A stretch of DNA of 64,000 nt, from contig JAHDSF010000006.1 in NCBI GenBank assembly GCA_018432935.1, forward strand, positions 434,001-498,000, read 5' to 3'. Below the pieces are notes generated by a model. That model worked only from the letters and a program-made list of their open reading frames with translations. It had not been told where the DNA came from and ran no database searches. The first letter of the stretch is position 1; each line of letters opens with the position of its first letter. Positions 16,766-28,092 of the stretch are shown here, piece after piece. Position numbers and translations under genes: made by a program. Source of the DNA: Rhodospirillales bacterium. Its GTDB lineage: Bacteria > Pseudomonadota > Alphaproteobacteria > Rhodospirillales > Shumkoniaceae.

Positions 16766-18994
16766 CTACGCGTCCGGCACGTAGTAGATGGTCGCCAGCG
16801 GCGGCAGGGTGAGCGAGGCGGAGGCGGGGCGGCCGTGCTGCTCGATGGGCTCGGCGTCGACCACGGCGCCCGAACTGACGCCCGAACCGCCGAACCAGGT
16901 CGCATCGGTGTTCAGCGCCTCCCGCCACGAGCCTGCGAGCGGGAAGCCGACGCGGTAGTCCTGCCGCACCACCGGCGTGAAGTTGCAGACCACCACGACC
17001 GGCTTGCCGCGCTGCCGGTCGCGGGGCCAGCGGATCCAGGATATGACGCAAGATTCGGCGTCCTGGCAGTCAATCCACTCGAAGCCTTCGGGCTGGAAGT
17101 CGAGCTCGTGGAGGGCCGGCTCGGCGCGGTAGATGTAGTTGAGCGAGCGCAAGAGATCGGAGACCTGGGCGTTGAACGGGTCCTCGAGCAGGTGCCAGTC
17201 GAGCGAGGCATCGAAGTTCCATTCCCGCTCCTGCCCGAACTCGCCGCCCATGAACAGAAGCTTCTTGCCGGGATGCGCCCACATGAAGGCATAATAGGCG
17301 CGCAGGTTGGCGAACTTCTGCCAGCGGTCGCCGGGCATGCGGCCGAACAGCGAGCCCTTGCCGTGCACCACCTCGTCATGGGACAGCGGCAGCACGAAGT
17401 TCTCGTTGAAGGCGTAGAGCAGGCCGAAGGTGAGCTGGTTGTGATGCCAGCGGCGGTGGATCGGCTCCTTGGAGAAGTAGGTCAGGGTGTCGTGCATCCA
17501 CCCCATGTTCCACTTGAAGCCGAACCCCAGGCCGCCCAGGTAAGGCGGCCGCGAGACCATCGGCCAGGCGGTGCTCTCCTCGGCCAGAGTCATGGCGCCC
17601 CGGCCCTCGGTATAGACGATCTCGTTCATCCGCCGCAGGAACGCGATCGATTCCAGATTCTCGTTGCCGCCAAAGCGGTTGGGGACCCATTCTCCCGGCT
17701 TTCGTGAGTAGTCCAGGTAGAGCAGCGAGGCGACCGCGTCGACCCGCAGACCATCGACGTGCAGGTAGTCGACCCAGTAGAGGGCATTGCCGATCAGGAA
17801 GTTCTGCACCTCGGTACGCCCGTGATTGTAGATCAGGGTGCCCCAGTCCATGTGGCGGCCCATGCGGGGATCGGAGTGCTCGTAGAGGTGGGTGCCGTCG
17901 AAGTACTCCAGCGCGTGGACGTCGATCGGGAAATGTCCTGGCACCCAGTCGACGATCACGCCGATATCCATCTGGTGGGCGCGGTCGACCAGATACTTGA
18001 AATCATCCGGGGTGCCGAAGCGGCTGGTCGGCGCATAGAGGCCGGTCGGCTGATAGCCCCACGAGCCATCGAACGGGTGTTCGTGCAGGGGCAGGAACTC
18101 GATGTGGGTGAAACCCAGGTTCTTGACGTAGGGCAGCAGCTGGTCGGCCATCTCGCGATACGTGAGGTAGCGGTAGCCGTGCTCGACCACCCGCTTCCAC
18201 GATCCTGCGTGCACCTCGTAGATGGCCAACGGCCGCTCCAGGCTCTGCCCGGTACGCGCCCGCTCGCCCATCCAGGCGTCGTCGTTCCACGGGTACTCGC
18301 GCAGGCCGTATACGATCGAGGCCGTGGCCGGCCGGGTCTCGGCGAAAAAGGCGTAAGGGTCGGCCTTGAGCGGCAGCACGGTGCCGTCCCGGGTCTTGAC
18401 CTCGTACTTGTAGACCGTGCCCGGGCCAAGCCCGGGGATGAAGATCTCCCAGATCCCGCAGTCGCCGCGGTGACGCATGACGTGGACGCGGCCATCCCAG
18501 CCGTTGAAATCGCCTACCACCGAGACCCGGAACGCATTCGGCGCCCATACCGCAAACGCGACGCCTCGGATGTCCGAGACCTGGAAGACGTGGGCGCCCA
18601 GCTTCTCGTAAGGACGCAGGTGGCGGCCTTCAGCCATCAGATGGCAGTCGAGCTCGCCCAGGTAGGGGCCGAAGCGATAGGGGTCCTCGCGGACGTACTC
18701 GTTGTCGCCGGTACCGACCTTCAGCACGTACGGGAAAGGCGCGCTGCGCTCGGCGATCTCGGCCGCGAAGAAGCCGCTGTCGTCGATCGCCGACAGGCTC
18801 GCCACATGCGAACCGTCGGAACGGTCCAGCACTTCGATCGACTTCGCCCGCGGGTCGAACACGCGCACCTGCAAAGTACCGCCATGGCGGGGTCGGTGCA
18901 TGCCCAGGATGCGGAACGGATCCGAGCAGTTGCCGAGGGCCACGTTGCGGACGTCTTCCGGCGGAACCAGGTTGGTGACGGCTTCGGCATCCAT
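16766..18994 (-). CDS. glgB: 1,4-alpha-glucan branching enzyme (GlgB)
   Basis: A 742-aa GH13 enzyme that introduces alpha-1,6 branches into alpha-glucan. It has an N1-type extension ([24 protein letters not shown]), a CBM48 domain ([26 protein letters not shown]), then the catalytic barrel. Catalytic motifs are [20 protein letters not shown] (nucleophile Asp), [10 protein letters not shown] (acid Glu) and [12 protein letters not shown] (third Asp). The length matches the bacterial family. The ATG at 18994 has GGGAG upstream and lies 4 nt after the treS-pep2 stop, so it is the last gene of the GlgE operon. GlgB branches the chains that GlgE elongates. Confidence 0.97.
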   Translation of the reverse strand: MDAEAVTNLVPPEDVRNVALGNCSDPFRILGMHRPRHGGTLQVRVFDPRAKSIEVLDRSDGSHVASLSAIDDSGFFAAEIAERSAPFPYVLKVGTGDNEYVREDPYRFGPYLGELDCHLMAEGRHLRPYEKLGAHVFQVSDIRGVAFAVWAPNAFRVSVVGDFNGWDGRVHVMRHRGDCGIWEIFIPGLGPGTVYKYEVKTRDGTVLPLKADPYAFFAETRPATASIVYGLREYPWNDDAWMGERARTGQSLERPLAIYEVHAGSWKRVVEHGYRYLTYREMADQLLPYVKNLGFTHIEFLPLHEHPFDGSWGYQPTGLYAPTSRFGTPDDFKYLVDRAHQMDIGVIVDWVPGHFPIDVHALEYFDGTHLYEHSDPRMGRHMDWGTLIYNHGRTEVQNFLIGNALYWVDYLHVDGLRVDAVASLLYLDYSRKPGEWVPNRFGGNENLESIAFLRRMNEIVYTEGRGAMTLAEESTAWPMVSRPPYLGGLGFGFKWNMGWMHDTLTYFSKEPIHRRWHHNQLTFGLLYAFNENFVLPLSHDEVVHGKGSLFGRMPGDRWQKFANLRAYYAFMWAHPGKKLLFMGGEFGQEREWNFDASLDWHLLEDPFNAQVSDLLRSLNYIYRAEPALHELDFQPEGFEWIDCQDAESCVISWIRWPRDRQRGKPVVVVCNFTPVVRQDYRVGFPLAGSWREALNTDATWFGGSGVSSGAVVDAEPIEQHGRPASASLTLPPLATIYYVPDA

Positions 18995-18998
18995 GCGG

Positions 18999-21900
18999 TC
19001 AAGCTCCCGAGGCTTCTGGGCGGTCAGGCGTCGTCAGGACGTTCATCACCCCCTGCAGGGGTATCCGCAGCCAGCTCGGTCGGTTTGCCACTTCGTAGCA
19101 GACCTCGTAGCAGGCCTTCTCCAAGATGAACGCATCGAGCACCCGGCTGCGTACCGCCGGGTCGTGCGGCACCACGGCGGGATCGCCGGCAGCCGCGGCC
19201 AGGTAGCCTTGCATGAAGGCCGCGGACATGCTCGCCCTCCATTCCGCTGCGAACGGAAGCAGGGTGTCGAAGGTATCGGGACGGATCTCCGCCCGCTTGA
19301 ACAGCGCCGCCCAGGCGGCGTAGTCGAACGAGCGCAGCATGCCGGCGATGTCGCGAAGCAACGAGTGCTTGCGCCGCCGCTCCTGGATCGAGCGGGCCGG
19401 CTCCCCTTCGAAATCAAGGACGTAGAAGTCATCCTTCACGACCACCACCTGGCCCAGGTGAAGGTCGCCATGGTAGCGGGCTTTCACCGCGTCGACCGGC
19501 CCGGCGAGCAGGGCGTCGACCCGGGCTCCCACTCCCGTCCAGCGGTCGAGGATGGAATCGATCTCGGCGGCCGCTGCACCCTCGGCGTTACGCCGTGCGC
19601 CTTCGAGGGCGCGCCGCGCCGCCTGCGCCTGCTCCTTGATCTGCTCGGCCCATGCGGCGAGGTCGCGCTCGCTGATCGGCTCGGCTGCGAAATCGGGGTC
19701 ATCCGTCGGCGTGACGAAAGCCCGGTGCATTTCGCCGATGCGCTGACCGAGAGTCGCCATGTGATGGGCGAAGTACGCGTGCTGGTCGGCGGGCGTCGCG
19801 GCTGCGGCAGGATCGGCGAGCTCTGCTTCCTCGAGGGCGCGGTCGAGATAGCCGACCGCGTATTCCCAGCCGTCGCCCTGGTTACGCACGAACCCCTGCA
19901 GGATGGCGATCGCCACGCTGCCGCCGTCGGGCGTCGTCATCTCGGCATGTCCGAACACGGGCGGGGTGTTTGCGAACCCGGCATAATCGGACAGGAATCG
20001 CGAGACTTCGACTTCCGGATGCACGCCGGGCTCCAGACGCCTGTAGAACTTCAGAACCAGATCGTCGCCGACGGCGAGCGAGGTGTTGGACTGCTCCTTG
20101 CCCAGGCGGTGGGCTTCGGCGCCTTCCGGCAGGACGAACTCGCGGGCGAGCGCGGTGGGGACGAAGCGGGCGCTCCCTTCGGTACCGGCGATTTCTCTGC
20201 CGCACAGGATGTTGCGTGCGAACTCGCGGGCGAAGGACGTGCTTGACGTGGCGTCGAAGATGGCCCCGACCCGGGACCCCTTGCGCATCTTGGCCACGGT
20301 CTGCGCCCACAGCGTCTGCAGCGGGTCCTCGTCCCGCGTCTCCCAGGCCTTGGCGAACGGCAGGAAGTAGGCCTGCTCGGCGCCCGCGGCGGTGGCGACC
20401 CGGTAGACCGCCAGCAGCCATTCCTCGCCATCCGCCGCCATCGCCGTGGCGGTCCACAGGTCGACCCTGCCGACGGCGGTGCCCTTGGCGGCGTACCAGC
20501 GCTGGTTGGGCATGAACTCGGGCAGGGCCTGGCTTTCGATGATCTTGCGACCGGCGCCGGCGACGACCGCCTGCCAGCCCTGGGTTTCCACCAGGGTGAC
20601 GAACTCGGGCAGGGGGGTGACCCAGGGCTCGTGCCAGCTCGGCGCCTTCTCGCCGCTCGCCAGCAGGAACCAGTAGAAGCCATAGGCGGGCAGGGTGACG
20701 AAATAGGGCAAGGCGCCTATCGGCGGAAACGCGGTGCGGCCGATCAGTTCCACCGGCACCAGACCCGCGAATTCGGAGAGGTTGAGCTCGGCGGGCTGGG
20801 CACCGCGCGACAGGTTGGCGACACACAGGATGATCTCGTCGTCGTGCTGGCGGAGGTATGCCAGCACCTTGCGGTTTCCGGGGTAGAGGAAGCGCAGGGT
20901 GCCGCGGCCGAACGCCCGGTGCTGCTTGCGCACCACGATCAGGCGGCGCATCCAGTTGAGCAGGCTCGAGGCATTGGTCGACTGCGCCTCGACGTTGACC
21001 GCCTCGAAGCCGTAGATCGGGTCCATCACCGGCGGCAGGTACAGCCGCTGCGGATCGGCACGCGAGAAGCCGCCGTTGCGGTCGGGGCTCCACTGCATCG
21101 GCGTGCGCACGCCGTCGCGGTCGCCGAGATAGATGTTGTCGCCCATCCCGATCTCGTCGCCGTAGTAGATGATCGGCGTTCCCGGCATGCTCATCAGCAG
21201 GCTGTTGAGAAGCTCGATCTTGCGGCGGTCGTTCTCGACCAGCGGCGCGAGGCGGCGGCGAATTCCCAGATTGATGCGAGCGCGCGGGTCGGACGCATAG
21301 TAGTGCCACAAGTAATCGCGCTCGCGGTCGGTGACCATCTCGAGCGTCAGCTCGTCATGGTTGCGCAGGAACACCGCCCACTGCGCCTTGGCCGGGATGT
21401 CCGGCGTCTGGCGCATGATGTCGGTGACCGGGTGCCGGTCCTCGCGGGCCAGCGCCATGTACATGCGCGGCATGAGGGGGAAGTGGAAGGCCATGTTGCA
21501 TTCGTCGCCTTCGCCCTCGCCGAAGTAGGGCAGCACGTCCTCCGGCCACTGGTTGGCCTCACCCAGCAGCATGCGGCCGGGATAGTGCTTGTCGAGCCAG
21601 CCGCGCAGCTTCTTCACCACCTCGTGGGTCTCGGCCAGGTTCTCGTTGTTGGTGCCCTCGCGCTCGACCAGGTAGGGGATCGCGTCCAGGCGCAGCCCGT
21701 CGACCCCCATCTCGAGCCAGAACTTCATCACCCGCAGCACCTCGGCAATCACCCGCGGGTTGTCGTAGTTGAGATCGGGCTGGTGGCTGAAGAAGCGGTG
21801 CCAGTAGTACTGCTCGGCCACCGAGTCCCAGGCCCAGTTCGAGGTTTCGGTATCGACGAAGATGATGCGGGTCTCGGAGAACTTCTTGTCGTCGTCCGAC

Positions 21901-22364
21901 CACACGTAGTAGTTCCGCGCCACCGAACCGCGCCGGGCGAGCCGGGCCCGCTGGAACCAGGGATGCTGGTCCGAGGTGTGGTTGACGACCAGTTCGGTGA
22001 TCACCTTCAGGCCGCGCTTGTGGGCGGCGCGGACGAAGTCGCGGAACTGCTTGACCGTCCCGTAGGCGGGATGGACGTTCTTGTAGTCGGCGATGTCGTA
22101 GCCATCGTCCTTGAGCGGACTGGGATAGAACGGCAGCAGCCAGACCGCCGAAACCCCCAGGCTGACAAGGTAATCGAGCTTCATCGCCAAGCCTGCGAAG
22201 TCGCCCACTCCGTCGCCGGTGGAATCGAAGAACGCCTTGACGTGAAGCTGATAGATGATGGCGTCCTTGTACCACAAGGGATCCTCGCCAGCCGCCAGCG
22301 CCACCTGGACCGGCGTCGTCGGGTCGAGCGTCTCGATCTCGCCTCTTAGGATTGACTCCGTCAC
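18999..22364 (-). CDS. treS: Trehalose synthase / maltokinase fusion (TreS-Pep2)
   Basis: A 1121-aa fusion. The N-terminal GH13 domain (about residues 1-560) is trehalose synthase, which interconverts trehalose and maltose. It shows [48 protein letters not shown] (nucleophile), [12 protein letters not shown] (acid/base) and [12 protein letters not shown]. The C-terminal part (about 600-1121) is maltokinase, which phosphorylates maltose to maltose 1-phosphate; the kinase catalytic loop HGDLHLGQ and metal motif [10 protein letters not shown] are both intact. The start is a GTG at 22364 with AGAGG upstream. Fusion channels maltose into the kinase and so into the product for GlgE, encoded 16 nt upstream. 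Fused TreS-Pep2 is known in other bacteria. Confidence 0.95.
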   Translation of the reverse strand: MTESILRGEIETLDPTTPVQVALAAGEDPLWYKDAIIYQLHVKAFFDSTGDGVGDFAGLAMKLDYLVSLGVSAVWLLPFYPSPLKDDGYDIADYKNVHPAYGTVKQFRDFVRAAHKRGLKVITELVVNHTSDQHPWFQRARLARRGSVARNYYVWSDDDKKFSETRIIFVDTETSNWAWDSVAEQYYWHRFFSHQPDLNYDNPRVIAEVLRVMKFWLEMGVDGLRLDAIPYLVEREGTNNENLAETHEVVKKLRGWLDKHYPGRMLLGEANQWPEDVLPYFGEGEGDECNMAFHFPLMPRMYMALAREDRHPVTDIMRQTPDIPAKAQWAVFLRNHDELTLEMVTDRERDYLWHYYASDPRARINLGIRRRLAPLVENDRRKIELLNSLLMSMPGTPIIYYGDEIGMGDNIYLGDRDGVRTPMQWSPDRNGGFSRADPQRLYLPPVMDPIYGFEAVNVEAQSTNASSLLNWMRRLIVVRKQHRAFGRGTLRFLYPGNRKVLAYLRQHDDEIILCVANLSRGAQPAELNLSEFAGLVPVELIGRTAFPPIGALPYFVTLPAYGFYWFLLASGEKAPSWHEPWVTPLPEFVTLVETQGWQAVVAGAGRKIIESQALPEFMPNQRWYAAKGTAVGRVDLWTATAMAADGEEWLLAVYRVATAAGAEQAYFLPFAKAWETRDEDPLQTLWAQTVAKMRKGSRVGAIFDATSSTSFAREFARNILCGREIAGTEGSARFVPTALAREFVLPEGAEAHRLGKEQSNTSLAVGDDLVLKFYRRLEPGVHPEVEVSRFLSDYAGFANTPPVFGHAEMTTPDGGSVAIAILQGFVRNQGDGWEYAVGYLDRALEEAELADPAAAATPADQHAYFAHHMATLGQRIGEMHRAFVTPTDDPDFAAEPISERDLAAWAEQIKEQAQAARRALEGARRNAEGAAAAEIDSILDRWTGVGARVDALLAGPVDAVKARYHGDLHLGQVVVVKDDFYVLDFEGEPARSIQERRRKHSLLRDIAGMLRSFDYAAWAALFKRAEIRPDTFDTLLPFAAEWRASMSAAFMQGYLAAAAGDPAVVPHDPAVRSRVLDAFILEKACYEVCYEVANRPSWLRIPLQGVMNVLTTPDRPEASGA

Positions 22365-22380
22365 GAATCGCCTCTGACTG

Positions 22381-24387
22381 CTAATAGTAGGGATCCCGGA
22401 AGAACACCGGCTTCCAGGGCGTCACCCGCAGAATGGCCGCCGGATTGACTGCGGGGTCGAGCCGCACGCCATGGTGGGCGCCGCGCCACAGCCGGCGCGA
22501 GCCGGCCAGGAGATCCTCGACCGCGAAGCTGCCGTCCTCGGGCAGTCCCATGCGGTCGAGCGGGAACTCGAGGACCGCCTCGTGGGTCTCGAACGGGTCC
22601 AGGTTCACGGCGACAAACACCATGTTGGAGCCGTCGAACGAGACCTTCGAGTAGAATAGCACGTTCTCGTCGTCCGCTTCGTGAAAGCGCAGGTTGCGCA
22701 GTTCGTGCAGGGCGGCATTGTCGCGCCGGATCCGGTTCAGCGCAGTGATGAGATCCTTGATGTTACCGGGCTGGTCCCAGTCGCGGACCCTGATCTCGTA
22801 CTTCTCGGAATCGAGGTATTCCTCGCGGCCCGGCAGCGCGGCGTTCTCGCACAGCTCGTAGCCGCTGTAGATGCCGTAGACGCTCGAAAGGGTTGCCGCC
22901 AGAACGGCCCGGATCATGAACGCCGGACGGCCGCCCCGCTGCAGGTATTCGGGCAGGATGTCGGGGGTATTGGTGAACAGGTTCGGCCGCAGGTACTCGG
23001 CGGTGTCCGTCATCACCAGGTCGGTCAGGTAGTCGGTCAGCTCCCATTTCAGGTTGCGCCACGTGAAGTACGTGTACGACTGCGAGAAGCCGACCTTCGC
23101 CAGCATCTTCAGCATCGGCGGCCGGGTGAACGCTTCGGCCAGGAAGACGGCGTCGGGGTAGCGCTCCTTGACCTCGCGGATCACCCACTCCCAGAACGGC
23201 ACCGGCTTGGTGTGGGGATTGTCGACGCGGAAGATGCGCACGCCCTGCTCGCACCAGTAGACGAACATCGACAGCAGCTCGTTCCACAGCGCCTCGCGGT
23301 GCTCGCCGTAGAAGGTCACGTTGACGATGTCCTGGTACTTCTTGGGCGGGTTCTCGGCGTAGCGGATCGAACCGTCGGGCCGGAACTCGAACCATTCCGG
23401 ATGCTCGTCGATCCAGGGGTGGTCGCGCGAGCACTGGATGGCGATGTCGAGCGCCAATGCGAGGCCGTGTTTCTCGGCTTCCGCGACCAGCCGGCGGAAG
23501 TCCTCGATGGTGCCGAGTTCGGGGTGCACTGCCTTGTGGCCGCCGTGCCTGGAACCGATGGCGTACGGGCTGCCCGGCGCGCCTTCCTCGGCGGGGAAGG
23601 AATTGTTGGGTCCCTTGCGGAAGGTTTCTCCGATCGGGTGGATCGGCACCAGGTACAGGACGTCGAACCCCATGGCCGCGATCTCGGGAAGCCGGGCGAT
23701 GCAGTCATCGAAAGTGCCGCTCCGCCCCGGATCACTCCCCTGCGAGCGCGGGAAGATCTCGTACCAGGCGGCGTACCGGGCGTTGAGCGGCTCCACCACG
23801 ACCTCGAGCGGCGGCTCGTGGACGACCTGCCCCGAACGGTCGGGCCAGCGCTCCATCAGGCCCGCGGCTTCCGGGGAAAGGAAGACCTCGACCTTGCCGG
23901 CGTCGGTCTTCGCCTGGGTCAGCCGGGTCACCAGGCTGCGGGCCAGGATCAGGTCGGCTTCGGCGCCCTCTGCCTCCATGCGCAGCAGCGCGGCATCGAA
24001 CAGGCGCCGGGCCTCGACTGCTTCCAGAGCGACGTCCTGGCCGGCATCGAGCTTCTTGGCGGCGTCCTTGGCCCACGAGGCGAACGGATCCTCCCAGGCG
24101 GCGACCGTGTACTGCCAGCGGCCGAGGCTGCCGAGAGGCACCGTCGCCTGCCAGCGGTCAAGTCCCGTGTTGACCAGCCGCATCGGCCGCTCGCTCCAGC
24201 CTTCGTGGGGATTGTCGCGCAGGCGCAACAGCACGCGCAGAACCCCATGGCCTTCCTTGAAGACGTCGGCCTCGACCGTCAGATGGTCGCCGAGCTCGCG
24301 CTTGACCGGCCAGCGGCCGCAGTCGACCGAAGGACGGGTATTCTCGATGACGATCGGCCGGCTGCGGAGAGACGGATCAAAGGTCAT
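22381..24387 (-). CDS. glgE: Alpha-1,4-glucan:maltose-1-phosphate maltosyltransferase (GlgE)
   Basis: A 668-aa GH13_3 enzyme that transfers maltosyl units from maltose 1-phosphate to alpha-glucan chains. It has an N-terminal beta domain with DVFKEGHGVLRVLLRLR, then YEIFPRSQGSDPGRSGTF, YLVPIHPIGETFRKGPNN, ALDIAIQCSRDHPW, the nucleophile in IFRVDNPHTKPVPFWEW, the acid in FLAEAFTRPPML, and FTNTPDILPEYLQ. These are family-specific. The ATG at 24387 overlaps the stop of the preceding GH13 gene (ATGA). A longer open frame upstream of this ATG is a shadow of that GH13 gene and was discarded. It works between TreS-Pep2 (donor) and GlgB (branching). Confidence 0.96.
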   Translation of the reverse strand: MTFDPSLRSRPIVIENTRPSVDCGRWPVKRELGDHLTVEADVFKEGHGVLRVLLRLRDNPHEGWSERPMRLVNTGLDRWQATVPLGSLGRWQYTVAAWEDPFASWAKDAAKKLDAGQDVALEAVEARRLFDAALLRMEAEGAEADLILARSLVTRLTQAKTDAGKVEVFLSPEAAGLMERWPDRSGQVVHEPPLEVVVEPLNARYAAWYEIFPRSQGSDPGRSGTFDDCIARLPEIAAMGFDVLYLVPIHPIGETFRKGPNNSFPAEEGAPGSPYAIGSRHGGHKAVHPELGTIEDFRRLVAEAEKHGLALALDIAIQCSRDHPWIDEHPEWFEFRPDGSIRYAENPPKKYQDIVNVTFYGEHREALWNELLSMFVYWCEQGVRIFRVDNPHTKPVPFWEWVIREVKERYPDAVFLAEAFTRPPMLKMLAKVGFSQSYTYFTWRNLKWELTDYLTDLVMTDTAEYLRPNLFTNTPDILPEYLQRGGRPAFMIRAVLAATLSSVYGIYSGYELCENAALPGREEYLDSEKYEIRVRDWDQPGNIKDLITALNRIRRDNAALHELRNLRFHEADDENVLFYSKVSFDGSNMVFVAVNLDPFETHEAVLEFPLDRMGLPEDGSFAVEDLLAGSRRLWRGAHHGVRLDPAVNPAAILRVTPWKPVFFRDPYY

Positions 24388-25736
24388 GGTGTGCCTGCCT
24401 GCCGCTCGCCGGCGTAGATGCGGATTTCGCCTTCGTCGAGGGCGATCACGCCCGCCGACCGCGGGGCCGAGCCGTCGGCCCACGCCGGCGTGACGTCGCG
24501 GCCCGCGGCGGCGAGGGCGCCCAGCGGGTCGCTGCCGTCGGTCTCCAGCGTCCAGGCGCCGTTGCCCGGCGGATTGACCACCGTCAGCGCCCATTGCGAG
24601 CGGTCGCGAAGCTCGCGCAGCAGGCCGACCACCCCGGTCATCGAAGCCACCGCCCGTTGCGGTCCTTCCTCCCCGAGCGGCGGGCAGGCGGCCTTCATGG
24701 CGTTCACCGCCGCGATATCGGCGCTGATGTCGAACGCGGGTTCCTCCCATTGATCGGGACGGGTGTCGACGACATGGAGCGGCCGCCTGAAGCCGTACTC
24801 GAAGCCGATCGGGATCATGACGCCGGTCGAGAAGGCAGCCGCGAACAGGTAGCGCCGGCGCATCTCCCGAACCAGGGCGGAGCCGCTGATTCCGGCGGCG
24901 GCAGCCTCGGCCGCCAGCCGCGGCGTGTCGTGGCTTTCCGGGAACGCCACCGACGGCGCGATGTGGCGGAAGGTCTCGTACTGCTCCAGCAGCCACGGCG
25001 AGCGGAAGTCCCACCACTTGGCCGAGTTGTAGAGGAAATCGAACCCCGCCGGCCGCAACGCCTCGACCTCCTCGAAGAAGCTGCCGACGTTCTCGGCGAA
25101 GAACCACACTTCGGAATGGACCTCGCGCGTCGCGCGAATGATGTCGGCCCACACCTCGGCAGGGACCTTGTAGGCGGCGTCGCAGCGGAATCCGCGGATG
25201 CCCAGCTTCGCCAAGTGGAGCACCAGGTCCTTCCAGTAGCGGATCAAGGCCTCGCGTTCCGGCCGCGGCCGATAATCGACGCTGGCGAGGTCGCCCCATA
25301 CGGTGACTTTGTCCGGGTTCTGCGGCTCGACCGGGTCGACCGCGAACGGGCTTACCAGTTCGCCGCGCTCGTTGCGCTCGAACCATTCCGGATGCTGCTG
25401 GGCGATCACCGCGTCCTTCGACGTGTGGTTGATGACGAGGTCGATCATGACGGCCAGGCCGTGTCTGTCGGCCTCGGCAACGAAATCGGCAATGACCTGG
25501 TCGTCCGAGCGGCCTTCCTCCTCGGCGCCGCGGAACAGCGGATTGAGGCGGTAGTGGTCCTTGATCGCATAGATGCTGCCCGAGAATCCGGGGTACTGGA
25601 TGGGGTTCACGAACACCCAGTCGAACTGCATCGCGGCGATCCGCGGCAGGTGCCCGTACCAGGCTGCCACGTTTCCCGCCAGCAGGGGAAACAGGTTGTA
25701 GATGCGCGTGTGGCGCGGAAAGCGTCCGTCGGTCAT
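24384..25736 (-). CDS. GH13 alpha-amylase-family protein of the GlgE operon
   Basis: A 450-aa cytoplasmic GH13 protein that opens the glycogen operon. The barrel motifs are complete: FVNPIQYPGFSGSIYAI, IDLVINHTSKD, IRGFRCDAAYKVP (nucleophile Asp), VWFFAENVG (acid Glu) and FPESHDTPRLA (third Asp), so it should be active. It lacks the N-terminal beta domain of GlgE and a clear CBM. It may be an amylase or maltosyl/oligo-glucan transferase that trims or primes glucan; the exact reaction is not deducible. I placed the start at the ATG at 25736 (AAAAGG upstream) rather than 25808, because the residues between them are unlike a folded domain. It overlaps glgE by 4 nt. Confidence 0.88.
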   Translation of the reverse strand: MTDGRFPRHTRIYNLFPLLAGNVAAWYGHLPRIAAMQFDWVFVNPIQYPGFSGSIYAIKDHYRLNPLFRGAEEEGRSDDQVIADFVAEADRHGLAVMIDLVINHTSKDAVIAQQHPEWFERNERGELVSPFAVDPVEPQNPDKVTVWGDLASVDYRPRPEREALIRYWKDLVLHLAKLGIRGFRCDAAYKVPAEVWADIIRATREVHSEVWFFAENVGSFFEEVEALRPAGFDFLYNSAKWWDFRSPWLLEQYETFRHIAPSVAFPESHDTPRLAAEAAAAGISGSALVREMRRRYLFAAAFSTGVMIPIGFEYGFRRPLHVVDTRPDQWEEPAFDISADIAAVNAMKAACPPLGEEGPQRAVASMTGVVGLLRELRDRSQWALTVVNPPGNGAWTLETDGSDPLGALAAAGRDVTPAWADGSAPRSAGVIALDEGEIRIYAGERQAGTP

Positions 25737-25982
25737 GAGCCTTTTCTCGTTGTCGGCGCCGCCCGGGCTGGTTCCGCGGCTGTTGCCGGAGTGGGGCCGG
25801 TTCTTCATACGTCCGCCGCTTCCTTACTTAGTCCATTTCCGCCCCGGGAAAACCCCTGGGTGGCACACGCAGAGCTTTCGCCGCAGGGGAGGGGTACCGG
25901 CAAAGCCTGCATTCGCCAGCCTGCCCTCGACGCCGGGACGCGCTTCGTGTAGCAGTGCGGACGACCAGGCGGGGGCAGGCGG

Positions 25983-28061
25983 ATGACGGACGAGCGTTTC
26001 GATACGGTGGCGGAGTCGCTGGGGGTGCCGGGCGCCTACACCCATGCCGCCGGCCACCGCGTCGTTGTCGACCGGGCGACACGGGAGGCGCTGCTGGAGG
26101 CGATGGCGCTGCCGGGTGGCAGCCTACCTGCCCTTGAGCAGGTTCTAGCCGAACGCGAGGAAGGAGAGTGGCGCCGCGGCTTGCCGCCCGTCGTCGTCAC
26201 GACCCGCGAGGTTCCGGTGCGGCTGAGGGGCGGGGAGCAGACGCTCGAAATCCGTCTCGCCGACGAAAGGGGCGGCGAACGCGTCTGGACCGTTTCCGTC
26301 GAGACGTTGCCCGTCGAGTCCTGCCGCGGCGGGTGGCAGCAGCGCCGCCTGCCCCTGCCGGCGGATGTGTCGTGCGGCTATCACCATCTTGCGATCGAAA
26401 CCGGCGGCCGCCGCTTCGAAGCCTCGCTCGTCGTCACGCCCGGCCGTTGCTGGCTGCCGGCTGCCCTCAACGGTGGCTGCCGCCTGTGGGGGCTGTCGGT
26501 CCAGCTTTACGGGTTGCGTTCGGAGAACAAAGGCGGAATCGGCGACTTCGCCGACCTCGGCACCCTGATCCGGCAGGCGGATTCGCTGGGTGCCGCCTGC
26601 GTCGGGCTGAGTCCGCTGCACGCCCTGTTCCCGGAGCTCCCCGACCGCTGCTCGCCGTACTCGCCGAACTCGCGGTTGTTTCTCAATCCTCTGTTCATCG
26701 CAGCCGAGAGAAGCAGGAGTGCCGGAGAAGGGCCGGATCTCCTCGACTATGCCGCCCTGACGCGCAGCAAACTGGCCGCTTTCGAAGAGATGTTCGCCGC
26801 CTTTCGGGGCCGCCCTGCAATGGAGCGGCTGCGCACCGGCGCCAGTCGACCTCTGAAGAGTTTCGCGCTCTTCGAGGCTTTGCGCGAGCGCTTCGCCTTC
26901 ACCGGGCCCCGCGCGAGCTGGATCCCGTGGTGGCGTTGGCCCGAGGAATACCGCCGCCCCGACACCTCGGCAGTCGCGGCCTTCGCTCGAGACAACGCCG
27001 GGCGCATCGACTTCCATCTGTTCCTTCAGCACGAGGCGGAGGAGCAGCTTCGCTGCGCCGGCGAGGGGGCCAGAGAAGCGCTTCCCCTGGGCCTTTACCG
27101 CGACATGGCGGTCGGGATGGACCGCGACGGCGCCGATGCCTGGATGTTCCAGGACTGCCTGCCGAGGGGCGTCTCGGTCGGCTGCCCGCCGGATCTGCGC
27201 AATCCGCTGGGCCAGGACTGGGGCGTGGTGCCGTTCGCGCCCGAGCCCCTGCGCGAGCGGGCCAACGCGCCGTTCATCGAGACGCTTCGCGCCAACATGC
27301 GCCACGCCGGCCTGCTGCGGCTCGACCATGCCTTCCAGCTCTTGCGGCTCTACTGGATTCCGCTCGGCGCCGGGGCGGCACGGGGCGGCTACGTCCGCTA
27401 CCCGATGGCCGACCTGCTCGGCATCCTGGCCCTGGAGAGCCACCGCAACCGCTGCGCCGTGGTGGCCGAGGACCTGGGCACGATTCCCAAGGGTTTCCGC
27501 GAGACGATCATGGATTGGGATACCCTGTCCTCCCGCATCCTGCACCGCGAGCGCGGCGAGGCGCGCAGCTATCGTCCGCCGTCCTCCTATCCCGAGCGGG
27601 CGACGGTGGCAACCGGGACCCACGACCAGGCGACGCTGGCCGGATTCTGGCGCGGACGCGACGTCGAGGTTCGTACGCAGCTTGGCCTCTATCCCTCGGA
27701 CGAAGCCGCGCGCCAAGCCAAGGCCGACCGTGCGATCGACCGGACAAGGCTGGTCGAGGCACTGCGAAATCACGCCGGATTGGAGGGCGATCCCGGGACC
27801 GCCGGCGGCGGCCCGAGCGAGGATCTTGTAATCGCCGTCCACCGGTTCCTCGCGCGCACTCCCTGCAGGCTTCTGCTGGTGCAGCCGGACGACGTGACCG
27901 GCGAGGTGGAGCAGGTGAACCTGCCCGCCACCCTCGACGAGCATCCGAACTGGCGTCGCCGCTACCGTCTCGCGGTCGAGCGGCTCGGCTCCGACCGACT
28001 GATGCGCCGGCTCGCCGCCATGCTGCGGCAGGAAGGCCGGGCGGCGGGGAACAGCCGCTGA
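25983..28061 (+). CDS. malQ: 4-alpha-glucanotransferase (MalQ, amylomaltase)
   Basis: A 692-aa GH77 enzyme that disproportionates maltodextrins. It has an N-terminal all-beta region typical of proteobacterial MalQ (to about residue 160), then WGLSVQLYGLRSENKGGIGDFADL, CSPYSPNSRLFLNPLFI, LPLGLYRDMAVGMDRDGAD, GLLRLDHAFQL (nucleophile), VVAEDLGTIPKGFRE (acid) and TGTHDQATLAGFW. The ATG at 25983 follows a G-rich site. It is divergent from the GH13-glgE-treS-glgB operon, with about 246 bp between the start codons; shared regulation is plausible. It supplies or remodels acceptor chains for the same glucan pool. Confidence 0.95.
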   Translation: MTDERFDTVAESLGVPGAYTHAAGHRVVVDRATREALLEAMALPGGSLPALEQVLAEREEGEWRRGLPPVVVTTREVPVRLRGGEQTLEIRLADERGGERVWTVSVETLPVESCRGGWQQRRLPLPADVSCGYHHLAIETGGRRFEASLVVTPGRCWLPAALNGGCRLWGLSVQLYGLRSENKGGIGDFADLGTLIRQADSLGAACVGLSPLHALFPELPDRCSPYSPNSRLFLNPLFIAAERSRSAGEGPDLLDYAALTRSKLAAFEEMFAAFRGRPAMERLRTGASRPLKSFALFEALRERFAFTGPRASWIPWWRWPEEYRRPDTSAVAAFARDNAGRIDFHLFLQHEAEEQLRCAGEGAREALPLGLYRDMAVGMDRDGADAWMFQDCLPRGVSVGCPPDLRNPLGQDWGVVPFAPEPLRERANAPFIETLRANMRHAGLLRLDHAFQLLRLYWIPLGAGAARGGYVRYPMADLLGILALESHRNRCAVVAEDLGTIPKGFRETIMDWDTLSSRILHRERGEARSYRPPSSYPERATVATGTHDQATLAGFWRGRDVEVRTQLGLYPSDEAARQAKADRAIDRTRLVEALRNHAGLEGDPGTAGGGPSEDLVIAVHRFLARTPCRLLLVQPDDVTGEVEQVNLPATLDEHPNWRRRYRLAVERLGSDRLMRRLAAMLRQEGRAAGNSR

Positions 28062-28092
28062 TGCTGGCGAGGAGCAATGGGGCGGGCCGCTG

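Noticed and set aside
22381-25386. A 1001-aa version of GlgE
   Set aside because: The first third is an out-of-frame reading of the neighbouring GH13 gene. The GlgE N-terminal domain starts cleanly at the ATG at 24387 with an ATGA overlap.
24594-25952. Long plus-strand open frame antisense to the GH13 gene (similar long ones lie antisense to treS, glgE, glgB and dctM)
   Set aside because: These are shadow frames expected in GC-rich DNA. Their translations are low in hydrophobic cores, rich in Arg/His/Asp/Gly, and carry no motifs, while the opposite strand encodes clear families.
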